A stretch of DNA of 64,000 bases from JAQSWP01 sp040255215. GTDB lineage: Bacteria; Pseudomonadota; Alphaproteobacteria; Reyranellales; JAQSWP01. The notes beneath the pieces are model-generated. The model was given only the letters and a program-made list of their open reading frames with translations, ran no database searches and had not been told where the DNA came from. The position numbers were made by a program, and so were the translations under genes. The stretch is taken from contig JBDZUM010000004.1 of NCBI GenBank assembly GCA_040255215.1, positions 22,115 to 86,114 of the forward strand, in the 5' to 3' direction. Position 1 is the first letter of the stretch. Every line of letters begins with the position of its first letter. Positions 43,568 to 51,150 of this stretch are shown one piece after another.

Positions 43568-45076
43568 ATGCAGACCTCCCCCGAATTCGACGGGTTTGCG
43601 CGCGCCTACGATGCCGGCAAGCCATCCGTCGTCTGGACCCGCCTGGTCACCGATCTGGAGACGCCGGTTTCGGCCATGCTGAAGCTGGCCGAGGGCCAGC
43701 CCTATTCCTTCCTTCTGGAATCGGTCGAAGGCGGCGCCATTCGCGGCCGCTACTCGCTGATCGGCTTCAAGCCCGACGTGATCTGGCGCTGCAATCGCGG
43801 CAAGGCCGAGATCAACCGCGCCGCGCGCCAGAGCTTGACGACCTTCGAGCCGGTGGCCGGCAAGGCGATGGATTCGCTGCGCGCCTTGATCAAGGAATGC
43901 CGCATCGACGACATGCCGGCCGCGCTGCCGCCCATGGCCTCCGGCCTGTTCGGCTACATGGGCTACGACATGGTGCGCCTGATGGAGCGCATCCCGGACG
44001 ACAATCCCGATCCGCTTGGCGTGCCCGACAGCATCTTCATGCGCCCGACCGTCATGGTGGTGTTCGACCGCCTTGAGGACGCCGCCCTGATCATCACGCC
44101 GGTCTGGCCGACGGACGGCACCGACGCGCGCGCTGCCTATGCCCAGGCGCAGCAGCGGCTGGGGGACGTGCTGACCGATTTCCGGCGTTCCCTGCCCTAT
44201 CGCCGCGAGAGCACCGGTGCGGTGGGCTCCGTCGCCGACGCCAAATCCAACGTCACCAAGGAGCAGTTCAAGGACATGGTCGTGAAGGCGAAGGAATACA
44301 TCGCCGCCGGCGATGCCTTCCAGATCGTGCCCTCGCAGCGCTACGCCGTGCCGTTCGGCCTGCCGCCCTTCGCGCTCTATCGTACGCTCCGCCGCATCAA
44401 CCCCTCGCCGTTCCTGATCTTCTTCAATTTCGGCGGCTTCTCGATCGTCGGCTCCAGCCCCGAGATCCTTGTGCGCCTGCGCGACGACTGGGTGACGGTG
44501 CGGCCGCTGGCCGGCACCCGTCCGCGCGGCGCCACGCCGGTCGAGGACAAGCAGATGGCCGACGAGCTGCTGGCCGATCCCAAGGAACGGGCCGAACATC
44601 TGATGCTGCTCGATCTGGCGCGCAACGACGTCGGGCGCGTGGCCAAGATCGGTTCGGTACGCGTCACCGAACGCTTCATCATCGAACGCTACAGCCACGT
44701 CATGCACATCAGCTCGAACGTCGACGGCATCATCGATCCGAAATTCGACGCGCTCGACGCCCTGATCGCCGGCTTTCCCGCCGGCACGCTGTCGGGCGCG
44801 CCCAAAGTGCGGGCGATGGAAATCATCGACGAGCTGGAGCCGGAGCGCCGCGGCATCTATGGCGGCTGCGCTGGCTACTTTGCCGCCAACGGCACGATGG
44901 ACACCTGCATCCTGCTGCGCACGGCGCTGATCAAGGATGGCACCATGTACGTGCAGTCCGGGGTCGGCGTCGTCGCCGATTCCGATCCGGAAGCCGAGTA
45001 CCAGGAGAGCGTGAACAAGGCCAAGGCCCTGATGCGCGCCGCCGAGGAAGCGCTCAAGCAGGCGACGGCGGAGTAG
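43568..45076 (+). CDS. trpE: Anthranilate synthase component I
   Basis: 502-residue chorismate-binding enzyme. The N-terminal regulatory region has the tryptophan-site motif LLESVEGGAIRGRYSLIG; the catalytic domain has DAFQIVPSQRY, IVGSSPEILVRL, RPLAGTRPRG, LLDLARNDVGRVA and FPAGTLSGAPKVRAMEII. With a glutaminase subunit (a trpG gene lies at 57479) it makes anthranilate for tryptophan. The start is 2 bp after the ppiD stop. Unusually trpG, trpD and trpC do not follow. Confidence 0.97.
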   Translation: MQTSPEFDGFARAYDAGKPSVVWTRLVTDLETPVSAMLKLAEGQPYSFLLESVEGGAIRGRYSLIGFKPDVIWRCNRGKAEINRAARQSLTTFEPVAGKAMDSLRALIKECRIDDMPAALPPMASGLFGYMGYDMVRLMERIPDDNPDPLGVPDSIFMRPTVMVVFDRLEDAALIITPVWPTDGTDARAAYAQAQQRLGDVLTDFRRSLPYRRESTGAVGSVADAKSNVTKEQFKDMVVKAKEYIAAGDAFQIVPSQRYAVPFGLPPFALYRTLRRINPSPFLIFFNFGGFSIVGSSPEILVRLRDDWVTVRPLAGTRPRGATPVEDKQMADELLADPKERAEHLMLLDLARNDVGRVAKIGSVRVTERFIIERYSHVMHISSNVDGIIDPKFDALDALIAGFPAGTLSGAPKVRAMEIIDELEPERRGIYGGCAGYFAANGTMDTCILLRTALIKDGTMYVQSGVGVVADSDPEAEYQESVNKAKALMRAAEEALKQATAE

Positions 45077-45079
45077 TTC

Positions 45080-45598
45080 TCAGCCGAACCTTATGTCGGC
45101 GGCCTTCCTGAGCTCGGCGAACCGTCCGCCCCAGATAACGTGATGATGGGCGATGATCTGCGGCGCGGTCAGGATTTCCGTGTCGAAGGTGGTGTGTCCG
45201 TCCTCGATCGCCGTCAGCCTGTAGCCCAGCGTCACCGCGTTGCGGATCGTCGATTCCACGCAGTACTGGGTCTGCGCCCCACAGATCACCAGGTGGTCGA
45301 CGCCGGCCGCCTGCAGGCGGGCGTGGAAATCGGTGTCGTGGAAGGCGCTCGAGCGGCGCTTGTCGATGATGGTCTCGCCTTCCTTTGGCGCCACGACCGG
45401 GTGATGGAACCAGCCCGGCGCGTTGCGCTCGAAGCCGTTGGGTTCTTCGTGGCGAATGTGGAAGACCGGCACGCCGCCCTGGCGGGCGCGCTGCAGGACG
45501 TTTCCCAGCCGCTCGACCGTCTCCTCCCCGCGATAGAGCTTCTGCGGCATGGCGAACATGCCCTGCTGCAAATCGACGATGACCAGCGCCGTCACCAT
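45080..45598 (-). CDS. Isochorismatase-like cysteine hydrolase
   Basis: 172 residues of the isochorismatase-like hydrolase fold with the expected catalytic triad: Asp9 (VIVDLQQG), Lys80 (IIDKRRSSAF) and Cys113 (GAQTQYCVEST). Members hydrolyse isochorismate, nicotinamide, N-carbamoyl compounds or ureides; the substrate is undetermined here. It overlaps the upstream GNAT gene by 7 bp, so the two are coupled. It is convergent with trpE, 3 bp apart. Confidence 0.88.
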   Translation of the reverse strand: MVTALVIVDLQQGMFAMPQKLYRGEETVERLGNVLQRARQGGVPVFHIRHEEPNGFERNAPGWFHHPVVAPKEGETIIDKRRSSAFHDTDFHARLQAAGVDHLVICGAQTQYCVESTIRNAVTLGYRLTAIEDGHTTFDTEILTAPQIIAHHHVIWGGRFAELRKAADIRFG

Positions 45599-46122
45599 GA
45601 CAATCCCCTCAGGTCGATCATGCCGCCGCGCGGCGCGCACCGCCCCAGATCCCGCACCATGACTGGCGAGAGAGTCCATTCGAGGCTGGCGCCGTTCTGC
45701 TGGTGGATCATATGGCCGGGAAAGACCCGCCAGCCCTGCGCTTCGTAGAACCCTATGTTCTTGTTCTCGCAGACCAGCAGCGCGAAATCGACTTGCCGGC
45801 GCGACGCCTCTTCGATCGCCGCCTGCAGCAATCGCCGCGCATGGCCCTGCTTCTGATGCGCCGGATGCGTCATCACGCCGCCGATGCCCGCCAAAAGCAC
45901 GGGGCGACCGCTGGCCAGGCCCTCGCGGATATAGAGACCGACATGGCTGATCGCCTCGCCGTTCCGTCGCGCCACGAACCGCCGCTCCGCATTGGCCCAT
46001 TGCACCGAAGCCCAGATCGCCGTGTGCGGATTCTCGGGCGGATAGACCAGCGGATGGATATGGGCGACCGCGTCCCACCCCTCTTCGGGCAGGACCTCGA
46101 TGCCCGTGTCGCCGTCCCCCAT
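45592..46122 (-). CDS. GNAT family N-acetyltransferase
   Basis: 176 residues with the GNAT core: FVARRNGEAISHVGLYIREG (beta strands 2-4), the acetyl-CoA pyrophosphate loop HQKQGHARRLL near residue 92, and LVCENKNIGFYEAQGWRVFPGHM near the C-terminus. The acceptor is unknown; AAC(2')-like and amino-acid acetylases share this layout. The start at 46122 was chosen as the ATG giving a normal-length domain. It is divergent from the enoyl-CoA hydratase gene and couples with the isochorismatase-like gene. Confidence 0.82.
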   Translation of the reverse strand: MGDGDTGIEVLPEEGWDAVAHIHPLVYPPENPHTAIWASVQWANAERRFVARRNGEAISHVGLYIREGLASGRPVLLAGIGGVMTHPAHQKQGHARRLLQAAIEEASRRQVDFALLVCENKNIGFYEAQGWRVFPGHMIHQQNGASLEWTLSPVMVRDLGRCAPRGGMIDLRGLSW

Positions 46123-46216
46123 GATCGTTCCCCTGCCAGCCTGGAATCTAATGAACGGTTGTTTAGCGCCGGCCGGTTGGCTAGGCTCGGCGCGCATACT
46201 AGGCGGGAGGAATGCC

Positions 46217-47026
46217 ATGAGCGAGTGGCAGAAGAAATACCAGCGCATGCTGTTCGACCGGCCGCATCCGCGCGTGCTGCGGATCACCTTGAACCGGCCG
46301 GAGCGGCTCAACGCCACCGACGACATCCTGCATCGCGAGCTGGCCGAGGTGTGGCGCGACATCGACGCCGACACCAGCGTCAACGCGGTGATCCTGACCG
46401 GCGCCGGCAAGGCCTTTTCGGCCGGCGGCGATTTCGAGGTCATCGAAAAAATCATGAAGGACTTCGATGCCCGCGCCAAGCTGTGGAAGGAAGCGCGCGA
46501 TATCGTCTACAACGTCATTAACTGCTCCAAGCCGGTCGTCAGCGCCATGCGCGGCCCGGCGGTCGGCGCCGGCCTGGTCGCCGGCATCCTGGCCGACGTC
46601 TCGATCGTGGCGAAGAAAGCCCGCATCATCGACGGCCACACGCGGCTGGGCGTTGCGGCCGGCGACCATTCCGTCATCGTCTGGCCGCTGCTCTGCGGCA
46701 TGGCCAAGGCCAAGTACTACCTGCTGCTGTGCGATGCGGTGACCGGCGAGGAAGCCGAGCGCATCGGCCTGGTGTCGCTGGCGGTCGAGGACGAGGAGCT
46801 CGACGCCAAGGCGGTCGAGATCGCCTCGCGCCTGGCCGAGGGCGCGCAAAGCGCCATTCGCTGGACCAAGTATGCGCTGAACAACTGGTTCCGCATGGCC
46901 GGCCCCTCCTTCGACGCCTCGCTGGCGCTGGAGTTCATGGGCTTCAGCGGTCCCGAAGTCGCCGAGGGCCTGGCCTCGCACAAGGAAAAGCGGGCGCCGA
47001 AATTCCCGCCCACCTCACCCCTTTGA
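46217..47026 (+). CDS. Enoyl-CoA hydratase/isomerase family protein
   Basis: 269-residue crotonase fold. It shows VLRITLNRPERLNATD, the oxyanion-hole segments GAGKAFSAGGDFEV and MRGPAVGAGLVAGILADVSI, then DGHTRLGVAAGDHSVIVWP. The first catalytic Glu of classical hydratases (GNA-E-L) is not obvious in this last segment, so isomerase or hydrolase activity is possible. A GCGGGAGG site precedes the ATG. The downstream SDR gene (27 bp) suggests a small beta-oxidation-type or aromatic/alicyclic acid operon. Confidence 0.88.
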   Translation: MSEWQKKYQRMLFDRPHPRVLRITLNRPERLNATDDILHRELAEVWRDIDADTSVNAVILTGAGKAFSAGGDFEVIEKIMKDFDARAKLWKEARDIVYNVINCSKPVVSAMRGPAVGAGLVAGILADVSIVAKKARIIDGHTRLGVAAGDHSVIVWPLLCGMAKAKYYLLLCDAVTGEEAERIGLVSLAVEDEELDAKAVEIASRLAEGAQSAIRWTKYALNNWFRMAGPSFDASLALEFMGFSGPEVAEGLASHKEKRAPKFPPTSPL

Positions 47027-47053
47027 TCAAACACTGACTGGAGCGGACGCATC

Positions 47054-47821
47054 ATGCGCGGACTTGACGGAAAATCGGTAATCGTAACGGGCGGCGGCGG
47101 CTCCATCGGGCGCGCCATCTGCGAGCGCTTCGGCGAATATGGCTGTCGCGTCGGCGTGTTCGACATCAACGCCGATCGCGCGCTGGAGACGGTCAAGGCC
47201 GTCGAGAAGGCCGGCGGCAAGGCCTATCCGGTCGAGGCCGACATCGCCGACCATGCGGCGGTGAAGAAGGCCGTCGCCGGCTTCGAAAAAGCCGCCGGCC
47301 CGACCGACATCCTCGTCAACAACGCCGGCTGGGACAAGCTGATCAACTTCGTCCAGACCGATCCGGAATTCTGGCACAAGATCATCGCCATCAACCTGTA
47401 CGGCCCGCTCAATCTCTGCCACGCCGTGCTGCCGGGCATGATCGAGCGCGGCCATGGCCGCATCGTCAACATCGCCTCCGACGCCGGCCGCGTCGGCTCG
47501 TCGGGGGAAGGCGTCTATTCCGCGTGCAAGGGCGGCATCATCGCCTTCAGCAAGACGGTGGCGCGCGAAGTGGCGCGCAAGGGCGTCACCCTGAACTGCG
47601 TCTGCCCCGGCCCGACCGACACCAATCTGCTGGCCGAAATCGCCGGCGACGGCGCCATGGGCGACAAGATCCGCAACGCGCTGATCAACGCTGTGCCGAT
47701 GAAGCGCGTCGGCCGTCCCGAAGACATTCCCGGCGCGGTGCTGTTCCTGTCGAGCGACGATGCCGCCTTCATCACCGGCCAGACCATCTCGGTCTCCGGC
47801 GGCCTGACCATGGCCGGCTAG
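47054..47821 (+). CDS. SDR family oxidoreductase, 3-hydroxyacyl-CoA/2-hydroxycyclohexane-carboxyl-CoA dehydrogenase-like
   Basis: 255 residues with the classical SDR set: VTGGGGSIGRAICERF near residue 12, D64-type ADIADH, NNAG near 93, the Ser in NIASDAGRVG, the YSACKGG catalytic Tyr/Lys and the CPGPTDT segment. The closest general type is the 2-hydroxycyclohexane-1-carboxyl-CoA dehydrogenase/BadH group, which fits its pairing with the enoyl-CoA hydratase, but the exact substrate is inferred. Its TAG stop overlaps the stop of the TSUP gene on the other strand (CTAG). Confidence 0.88.
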   Translation: MRGLDGKSVIVTGGGGSIGRAICERFGEYGCRVGVFDINADRALETVKAVEKAGGKAYPVEADIADHAAVKKAVAGFEKAAGPTDILVNNAGWDKLINFVQTDPEFWHKIIAINLYGPLNLCHAVLPGMIERGHGRIVNIASDAGRVGSSGEGVYSACKGGIIAFSKTVAREVARKGVTLNCVCPGPTDTNLLAEIAGDGAMGDKIRNALINAVPMKRVGRPEDIPGAVLFLSSDDAAFITGQTISVSGGLTMAG

Positions 47822-48618
47822 ATCCAGGCGGAGAACGCGTCGGCGCCTTTGAACACCACGTAGGCACCGACCGCGATCACCACGGCGGCGAATATCCGCG
47901 ACAGCAGGTTTTTGTGCTCGGCCAGCCGGCGGGCGGCGAAGATGCCCAGCATGCCGCCGACAGCGCCGCCGAGCACGAACAGCCCCGCTACCTTCCAGTC
48001 GACCAGCCCGGACAGGGCGTAGCTCGCTGCCGTCGTCGTGCCGAACGCGGTCACCGAGACCAGCGACGAGCCGATGGCGTTGAGCAGCGGCATGGCGGTG
48101 GCGCCGACCAGCCCCGGCACGACCAGGAAGCCGCCGCCGATGCCGAAGAAGCCGGACAGCATGCCGACCACGAATCCCGCCCCCACCAGCGCCGGCAGCA
48201 GCCGCCTGGCGCTGGTCCAGTCGAGATGCACGTCGGGATTGCCGCCGCCCTTGCGGCCGCGCAGCATGACGAGGCCGACCACCAGCATCAGCGCGCCGAA
48301 CAGCGCCAGCAGCTTCTGTCCGTCGACCGCCTTGCCCAGAGCGGCGCCGATCGCCGCGCCGACCACGCCAGCGGCGGCGAACACCAGGCCGCAGCGCCAT
48401 TTGACGGTATTGGCCCGCGCATGCCCAACCAGATTGAAAGCCGCGCTGGCCGCCACGGCAACGGCGCTGGTGCCGATGGCGTGATGCGGCGAGGCAATGC
48501 CGACGACGTAGACCAGCAGGGGCACGGCCAGAATCGATCCGCCGCCGCCAATCAGGCCGAGGCTGAACCCCACCAGGCTGCCCGACGCCACCGACAGCAC
48601 TTCCTGCAGCCCGACCAT
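47818..48618 (-). CDS. TSUP/TauE-SafE family transporter
   Basis: 266-residue membrane protein with about eight hydrophobic helices and the duplicated TSUP repeats: GFSLGLIGGGGSILAVPLLVYVVG in the first half and GMLSGFFGIGGGFLVVPGLVG in the second. Family members export sulfite, sulfoacetate or thiosulfate. Here it lies downstream of a rhodanese and a BigR-type repressor, so it most likely exports sulfite or thiosulfate produced from persulfide oxidation. Confidence 0.9.
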   Translation of the reverse strand: MVGLQEVLSVASGSLVGFSLGLIGGGGSILAVPLLVYVVGIASPHHAIGTSAVAVAASAAFNLVGHARANTVKWRCGLVFAAAGVVGAAIGAALGKAVDGQKLLALFGALMLVVGLVMLRGRKGGGNPDVHLDWTSARRLLPALVGAGFVVGMLSGFFGIGGGFLVVPGLVGATAMPLLNAIGSSLVSVTAFGTTTAASYALSGLVDWKVAGLFVLGGAVGGMLGIFAARRLAEHKNLLSRIFAAVVIAVGAYVVFKGADAFSAWI

Positions 48619-48640
48619 CGGCTGTGACCCATGTCGAAGT

Positions 48641-49165
48641 TCAGGCGGCGGCGCGCCGGTTCCACGGCATCACGGCCAGCAGCCGCGCCATGCCGCAGAA
48701 GCCCGACAGGCCGGCGAACAGCAGCCCGGCGCCAACGAAGGCCGACAGCGCGTAGAAGCCCGGCGCCACCAGCCAACCGAGCGCCGCGCCCAGCACCACC
48801 AGCCCGCCGGCGGCGATCTGCACCTGCCGCATCAGGTCGATCGGCTGCTTGCGGTCGAGCGCCACCGGCAGCCCGGCCTTCTTCCAGGCGTCGATGCCGC
48901 CTTCCAGCGCATAGGCGTCGCACGCCACGGCGCCGGCCAGCTGCAGGGCGTTGCTCTGCGTGCGATTGCCCGAGCGGCAATGGAAAATCGCCACCTTGCC
49001 AGCCGTGTCGCCGAAATCGACGGCGTCTATGCGGCTCAGCGGCTTGTGCATCGCCCCGGGAATCTTCTCGCGGGCATGTTCGTCCGCCTCGCGGATATCG
49101 ATCAGCACCGCCCCCTGCTTCAGCAGTTCGGCGGCCTTCTGCGGCGAAATGGTCGGCAAAGACAT
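48641..49165 (-). CDS. Rhodanese-domain protein with C-terminal DUF2892 membrane part
   Basis: 174 residues: a rhodanese domain (1 to about 105) with the active Cys63 in FHCRSGNRT, and two C-terminal hydrophobic helices (QIAAGGLVVLGAALGWLVAPGF and ALSAFVGAGLLFAGLSGFCGMARLL) of the DUF2892 type. It transfers sulfane sulfur at the membrane. It is encoded 24 bp after bigR and 22 bp before the TSUP gene, forming the sulfide-response operon together with the divergent persulfide dioxygenase. Confidence 0.92.
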   Translation of the reverse strand: MSLPTISPQKAAELLKQGAVLIDIREADEHAREKIPGAMHKPLSRIDAVDFGDTAGKVAIFHCRSGNRTQSNALQLAGAVACDAYALEGGIDAWKKAGLPVALDRKQPIDLMRQVQIAAGGLVVLGAALGWLVAPGFYALSAFVGAGLLFAGLSGFCGMARLLAVMPWNRRAAA

Positions 49166-49189
49166 GGCGTTTTCCTTCTGACGGGCCCG

Positions 49190-49498
49190 TCACGGGCAAT
49201 AGAGGTTCTTCAGCAGGGTCAGGACGCGGCGGACTTTTGCATCGGCGATGCGATAGAACACCGCGGTACCCTCGCGCCGGCTCGCCACCAGCCCATCGGC
49301 CCGCAGCTTCGCCAGATGCTGCGACAGCGCCGACTGGCTGAGTTCGACCGCCTCGGCGATGCGCCCAACGGGCATTTCCTTTTCCATCGCCAGGTGGCAC
49401 AGAATCAGCAGCCGGTTCTCGTTCGCCAGCAGGCGCAGCATTTCCGCCGCTTCTGCGGCGCTGCCCTGCAGCCGGGCGAGATCAGACATGGCGTTCAT
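49190..49498 (-). CDS. bigR: ArsR-family sulfide/persulfide-sensing repressor BigR/SqrR
   Basis: 102-residue winged-helix ArsR regulator (LRLLANENRLLILCHL; recognition helix SQSALSQHLAKLRADGLV; wing REGTAVFYRI). Cys34 in helix 2 and Cys101 near the C-terminus match the two cysteines that form a tetrasulfide or disulfide in BigR/SqrR and release DNA. It should repress both its own operon (rhodanese, TSUP) and the divergent persulfide dioxygenase through the palindrome at 49516-49546. MSDLARL at residue 4 is an alternative start. Confidence 0.92.
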   Translation of the reverse strand: MNAMSDLARLQGSAAEAAEMLRLLANENRLLILCHLAMEKEMPVGRIAEAVELSQSALSQHLAKLRADGLVASRREGTAVFYRIADAKVRRVLTLLKNLYCP

Positions 49499-49515
49499 GC
49501 GGCGCTTCGTCCTTT

Positions 49516-49546
49516 ATTAGATATTGCTAAATTAGTAAGTGCTAAT
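49516..49546. promoter_or_regulatory. Nested inverted-repeat operator between bigR and the persulfide dioxygenase
   Basis: ATTAG (49516-49520), 6 bp, CTAA (49527-49530), A, TTAG (49532-49535), 6 bp, CTAAT (49542-49546). The arms are symmetrical about position 49531. It lies 17 bp upstream of the bigR start and 37 bp upstream of the dioxygenase start, in an AT-rich patch, as expected for an ArsR-type operator controlling both directions. Confidence 0.75.
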
Positions 49547-49583
49547 ATATATGTCAAGTCAGCAACACGAGGGAGCGGAAACC

Positions 49584-50444
49584 ATGCAGCCGACGATCAG
49601 GGCCTTTTTCGACGAGCCGACCAACACCGTCAGCTACTTGGTCAGCGATCCGGCCACCAGAAAGGCCGCCATCGTCGATTCGGTGATGGATTTCGACAAC
49701 AAGTCGGGCAAGGCCTCCTACAAATCGGCCGAGGCTATCCTGCAGGCGGCCCATGCCGACGGCCTGGCGGTGGAATGGATCCTCGAGACCCATGCCCATG
49801 CCGACCATCTCTCGGCCGCGCCCTACCTGAAGGCCAAGACCGGCGCGAAGATCGGCATCGGCTCCAGCATCTGCAAGGTGCAGAAGGTGTTCGGCGATCT
49901 GTTCAACGCCCGCGACGTGTCGCGCACCGGCATCGAGTTCGACCACCTGTTCGACGACGGCGAGAAATTCAAGCTGGGATCGCTCGAATTCGAGGTCATG
50001 CACACGCCCGGCCATACCCCGGCCTGCGTCTCCTACAAGGTCGGCGATGCGGTGTTCGTCGGCGACACGCTGTTCATGCCCGATTACGGTACCGCGCGCT
50101 GCGACTTCCCCGGTGGCGACGCGCGGACGCTCTACCGGTCCATCAAGAAGCTGCTGGCGCTGCCGCCCGAGACGCGCATCTTCCTGTGCCACGACTACCA
50201 CACCGCCACGCGCAAGACGTATCAGTGGGAAACCACCGTGGCGGCCGAGCGCGCGGAAAACATCCATGTCCGCGACGGCGTCTCGGAAGACGATTTCGTC
50301 GCCATGCGCACCAAGCGCGACGCCACACTAGCCGCCCCGACGCTGCTGCTGCCCTCGATCCAGGTCAATATCCGCGCCGGCAACCTGCCCCCGCCCGACG
50401 ACAACGGCACGCGTTACCTCAAGCTGCCGGTGACGATGAGCTAG
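49584..50444 (+). CDS. Persulfide dioxygenase (ETHE1/Blh type MBL protein)
   Basis: 286-residue metallo-beta-lactamase-fold dioxygenase. The metal box is ETHAHADHL (His70, His72, Asp74, His75), followed by HTPGHTPACVSY, VGDTLFMPDYGTARCDFPGGDA and CHDYH. The GTARCDFPGG motif is typical of ETHE1/Blh enzymes, which oxidise glutathione persulfide to sulfite with one Fe(II). A GGGAGCGGAAACC stretch precedes the ATG; ATGs at 49539 and 49551 would place the start inside the operator region. Divergent from bigR. Confidence 0.93.
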   Translation: MQPTIRAFFDEPTNTVSYLVSDPATRKAAIVDSVMDFDNKSGKASYKSAEAILQAAHADGLAVEWILETHAHADHLSAAPYLKAKTGAKIGIGSSICKVQKVFGDLFNARDVSRTGIEFDHLFDDGEKFKLGSLEFEVMHTPGHTPACVSYKVGDAVFVGDTLFMPDYGTARCDFPGGDARTLYRSIKKLLALPPETRIFLCHDYHTATRKTYQWETTVAAERAENIHVRDGVSEDDFVAMRTKRDATLAAPTLLLPSIQVNIRAGNLPPPDDNGTRYLKLPVTMS

Positions 50445-50459
50445 ATCCCCCAGGCCCGT

Positions 50460-50488
50460 TCGAACGCATGTGACTTGCATGCGTTCGA
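50460..50488. terminator. Perfect 11-bp inverted repeat after the persulfide dioxygenase gene
   Basis: TCGAACGCATG (50460-50470) and CATGCGTTCGA (50478-50488) with a 7-nt loop TGACTTG. It lies between the converging dioxygenase gene (stop 15 bp before) and the membrane-protein gene (stop 14 bp after). No T-run follows directly, so Rho-independent termination is uncertain; a bidirectional attenuating hairpin is the best reading. Confidence 0.5.
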
Positions 50489-50502
50489 GAAGCGCCTCGT
50501 TT

Positions 50503-51135
50503 TCATGTCCTTGTTATTGCCAGCTTTGGCGAACTGCGTGTCGTCGCCACGATCAATCGGTTTTCGTCGCCTCTGTCGACCGAGGCTTGCAATTGCTCGC
50601 GCATGCTCGCCATCAGGACAGGATCCTGTGGACCAATCAGGCTTTCGATCCCTGCAAGAATCTCATCGACGGTCGCATCCGGCCGGACCGTAAGCCTGCC
50701 GTCGCTGCTGTCTGTCCGCGACACGGTAAAAATACCGCCTGCGGGGGGACTGTCGCCTGTCTGGTCCACCGCCCGGCGGATCGCGGCCATGATTTCTCCC
50801 ATATGGGCCATGTCACCGTCGGACGGATCGATTTCACTGTCGTCTGCAGACCTGGCGCTGCTGATCGCCATCCCGACGAGGACGGCGATCAGCACGAAAG
50901 AGAATATTGCGAAATACGGCAATGCCGCCAACAAGCCCGGCTCGAATCCCAGTGCCAGGATCAGTAGCGCCGCGTTGGCGAGCGCAACGAAGGTGGCCTG
51001 AAGCAGAATGCTGCGGAACAATCGTCCCGGGCGCCTGCGCTCCACCCGGCGCACGGGGGCGTCCTGCGCGACAGGTCGCGGGCCGGCCTTCTTGTTCAGC
51101 CCGCTCCCTTCGATCCGTTTGGCGCGCCGCCACAT
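50503..51135 (-). CDS. Hypothetical membrane protein
   Basis: 210 residues: a basic N-terminus (MWRRAKRIEG, then VERRRPGRLFR), two adjacent hydrophobic helices (about 43-63 and 70-92), and a soluble C-terminal half with IDPSDGDMAHMGEIMAAIRRAVDQTG and VRPDATVDEILAGIESLIGPQDPV. The basic N-terminus predicts both ends in the cytoplasm. No recognised family. It starts 15 bp after the acyl-CoA dehydrogenase stop on the same strand, so it may be its operon partner. Confidence 0.65.
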   Translation of the reverse strand: MWRRAKRIEGSGLNKKAGPRPVAQDAPVRRVERRRPGRLFRSILLQATFVALANAALLILALGFEPGLLAALPYFAIFSFVLIAVLVGMAISSARSADDSEIDPSDGDMAHMGEIMAAIRRAVDQTGDSPPAGGIFTVSRTDSSDGRLTVRPDATVDEILAGIESLIGPQDPVLMASMREQLQASVDRGDENRLIVATTRSSPKLAITRT

Positions 51136-51150
51136 TGCAGCGCCCCTCGC

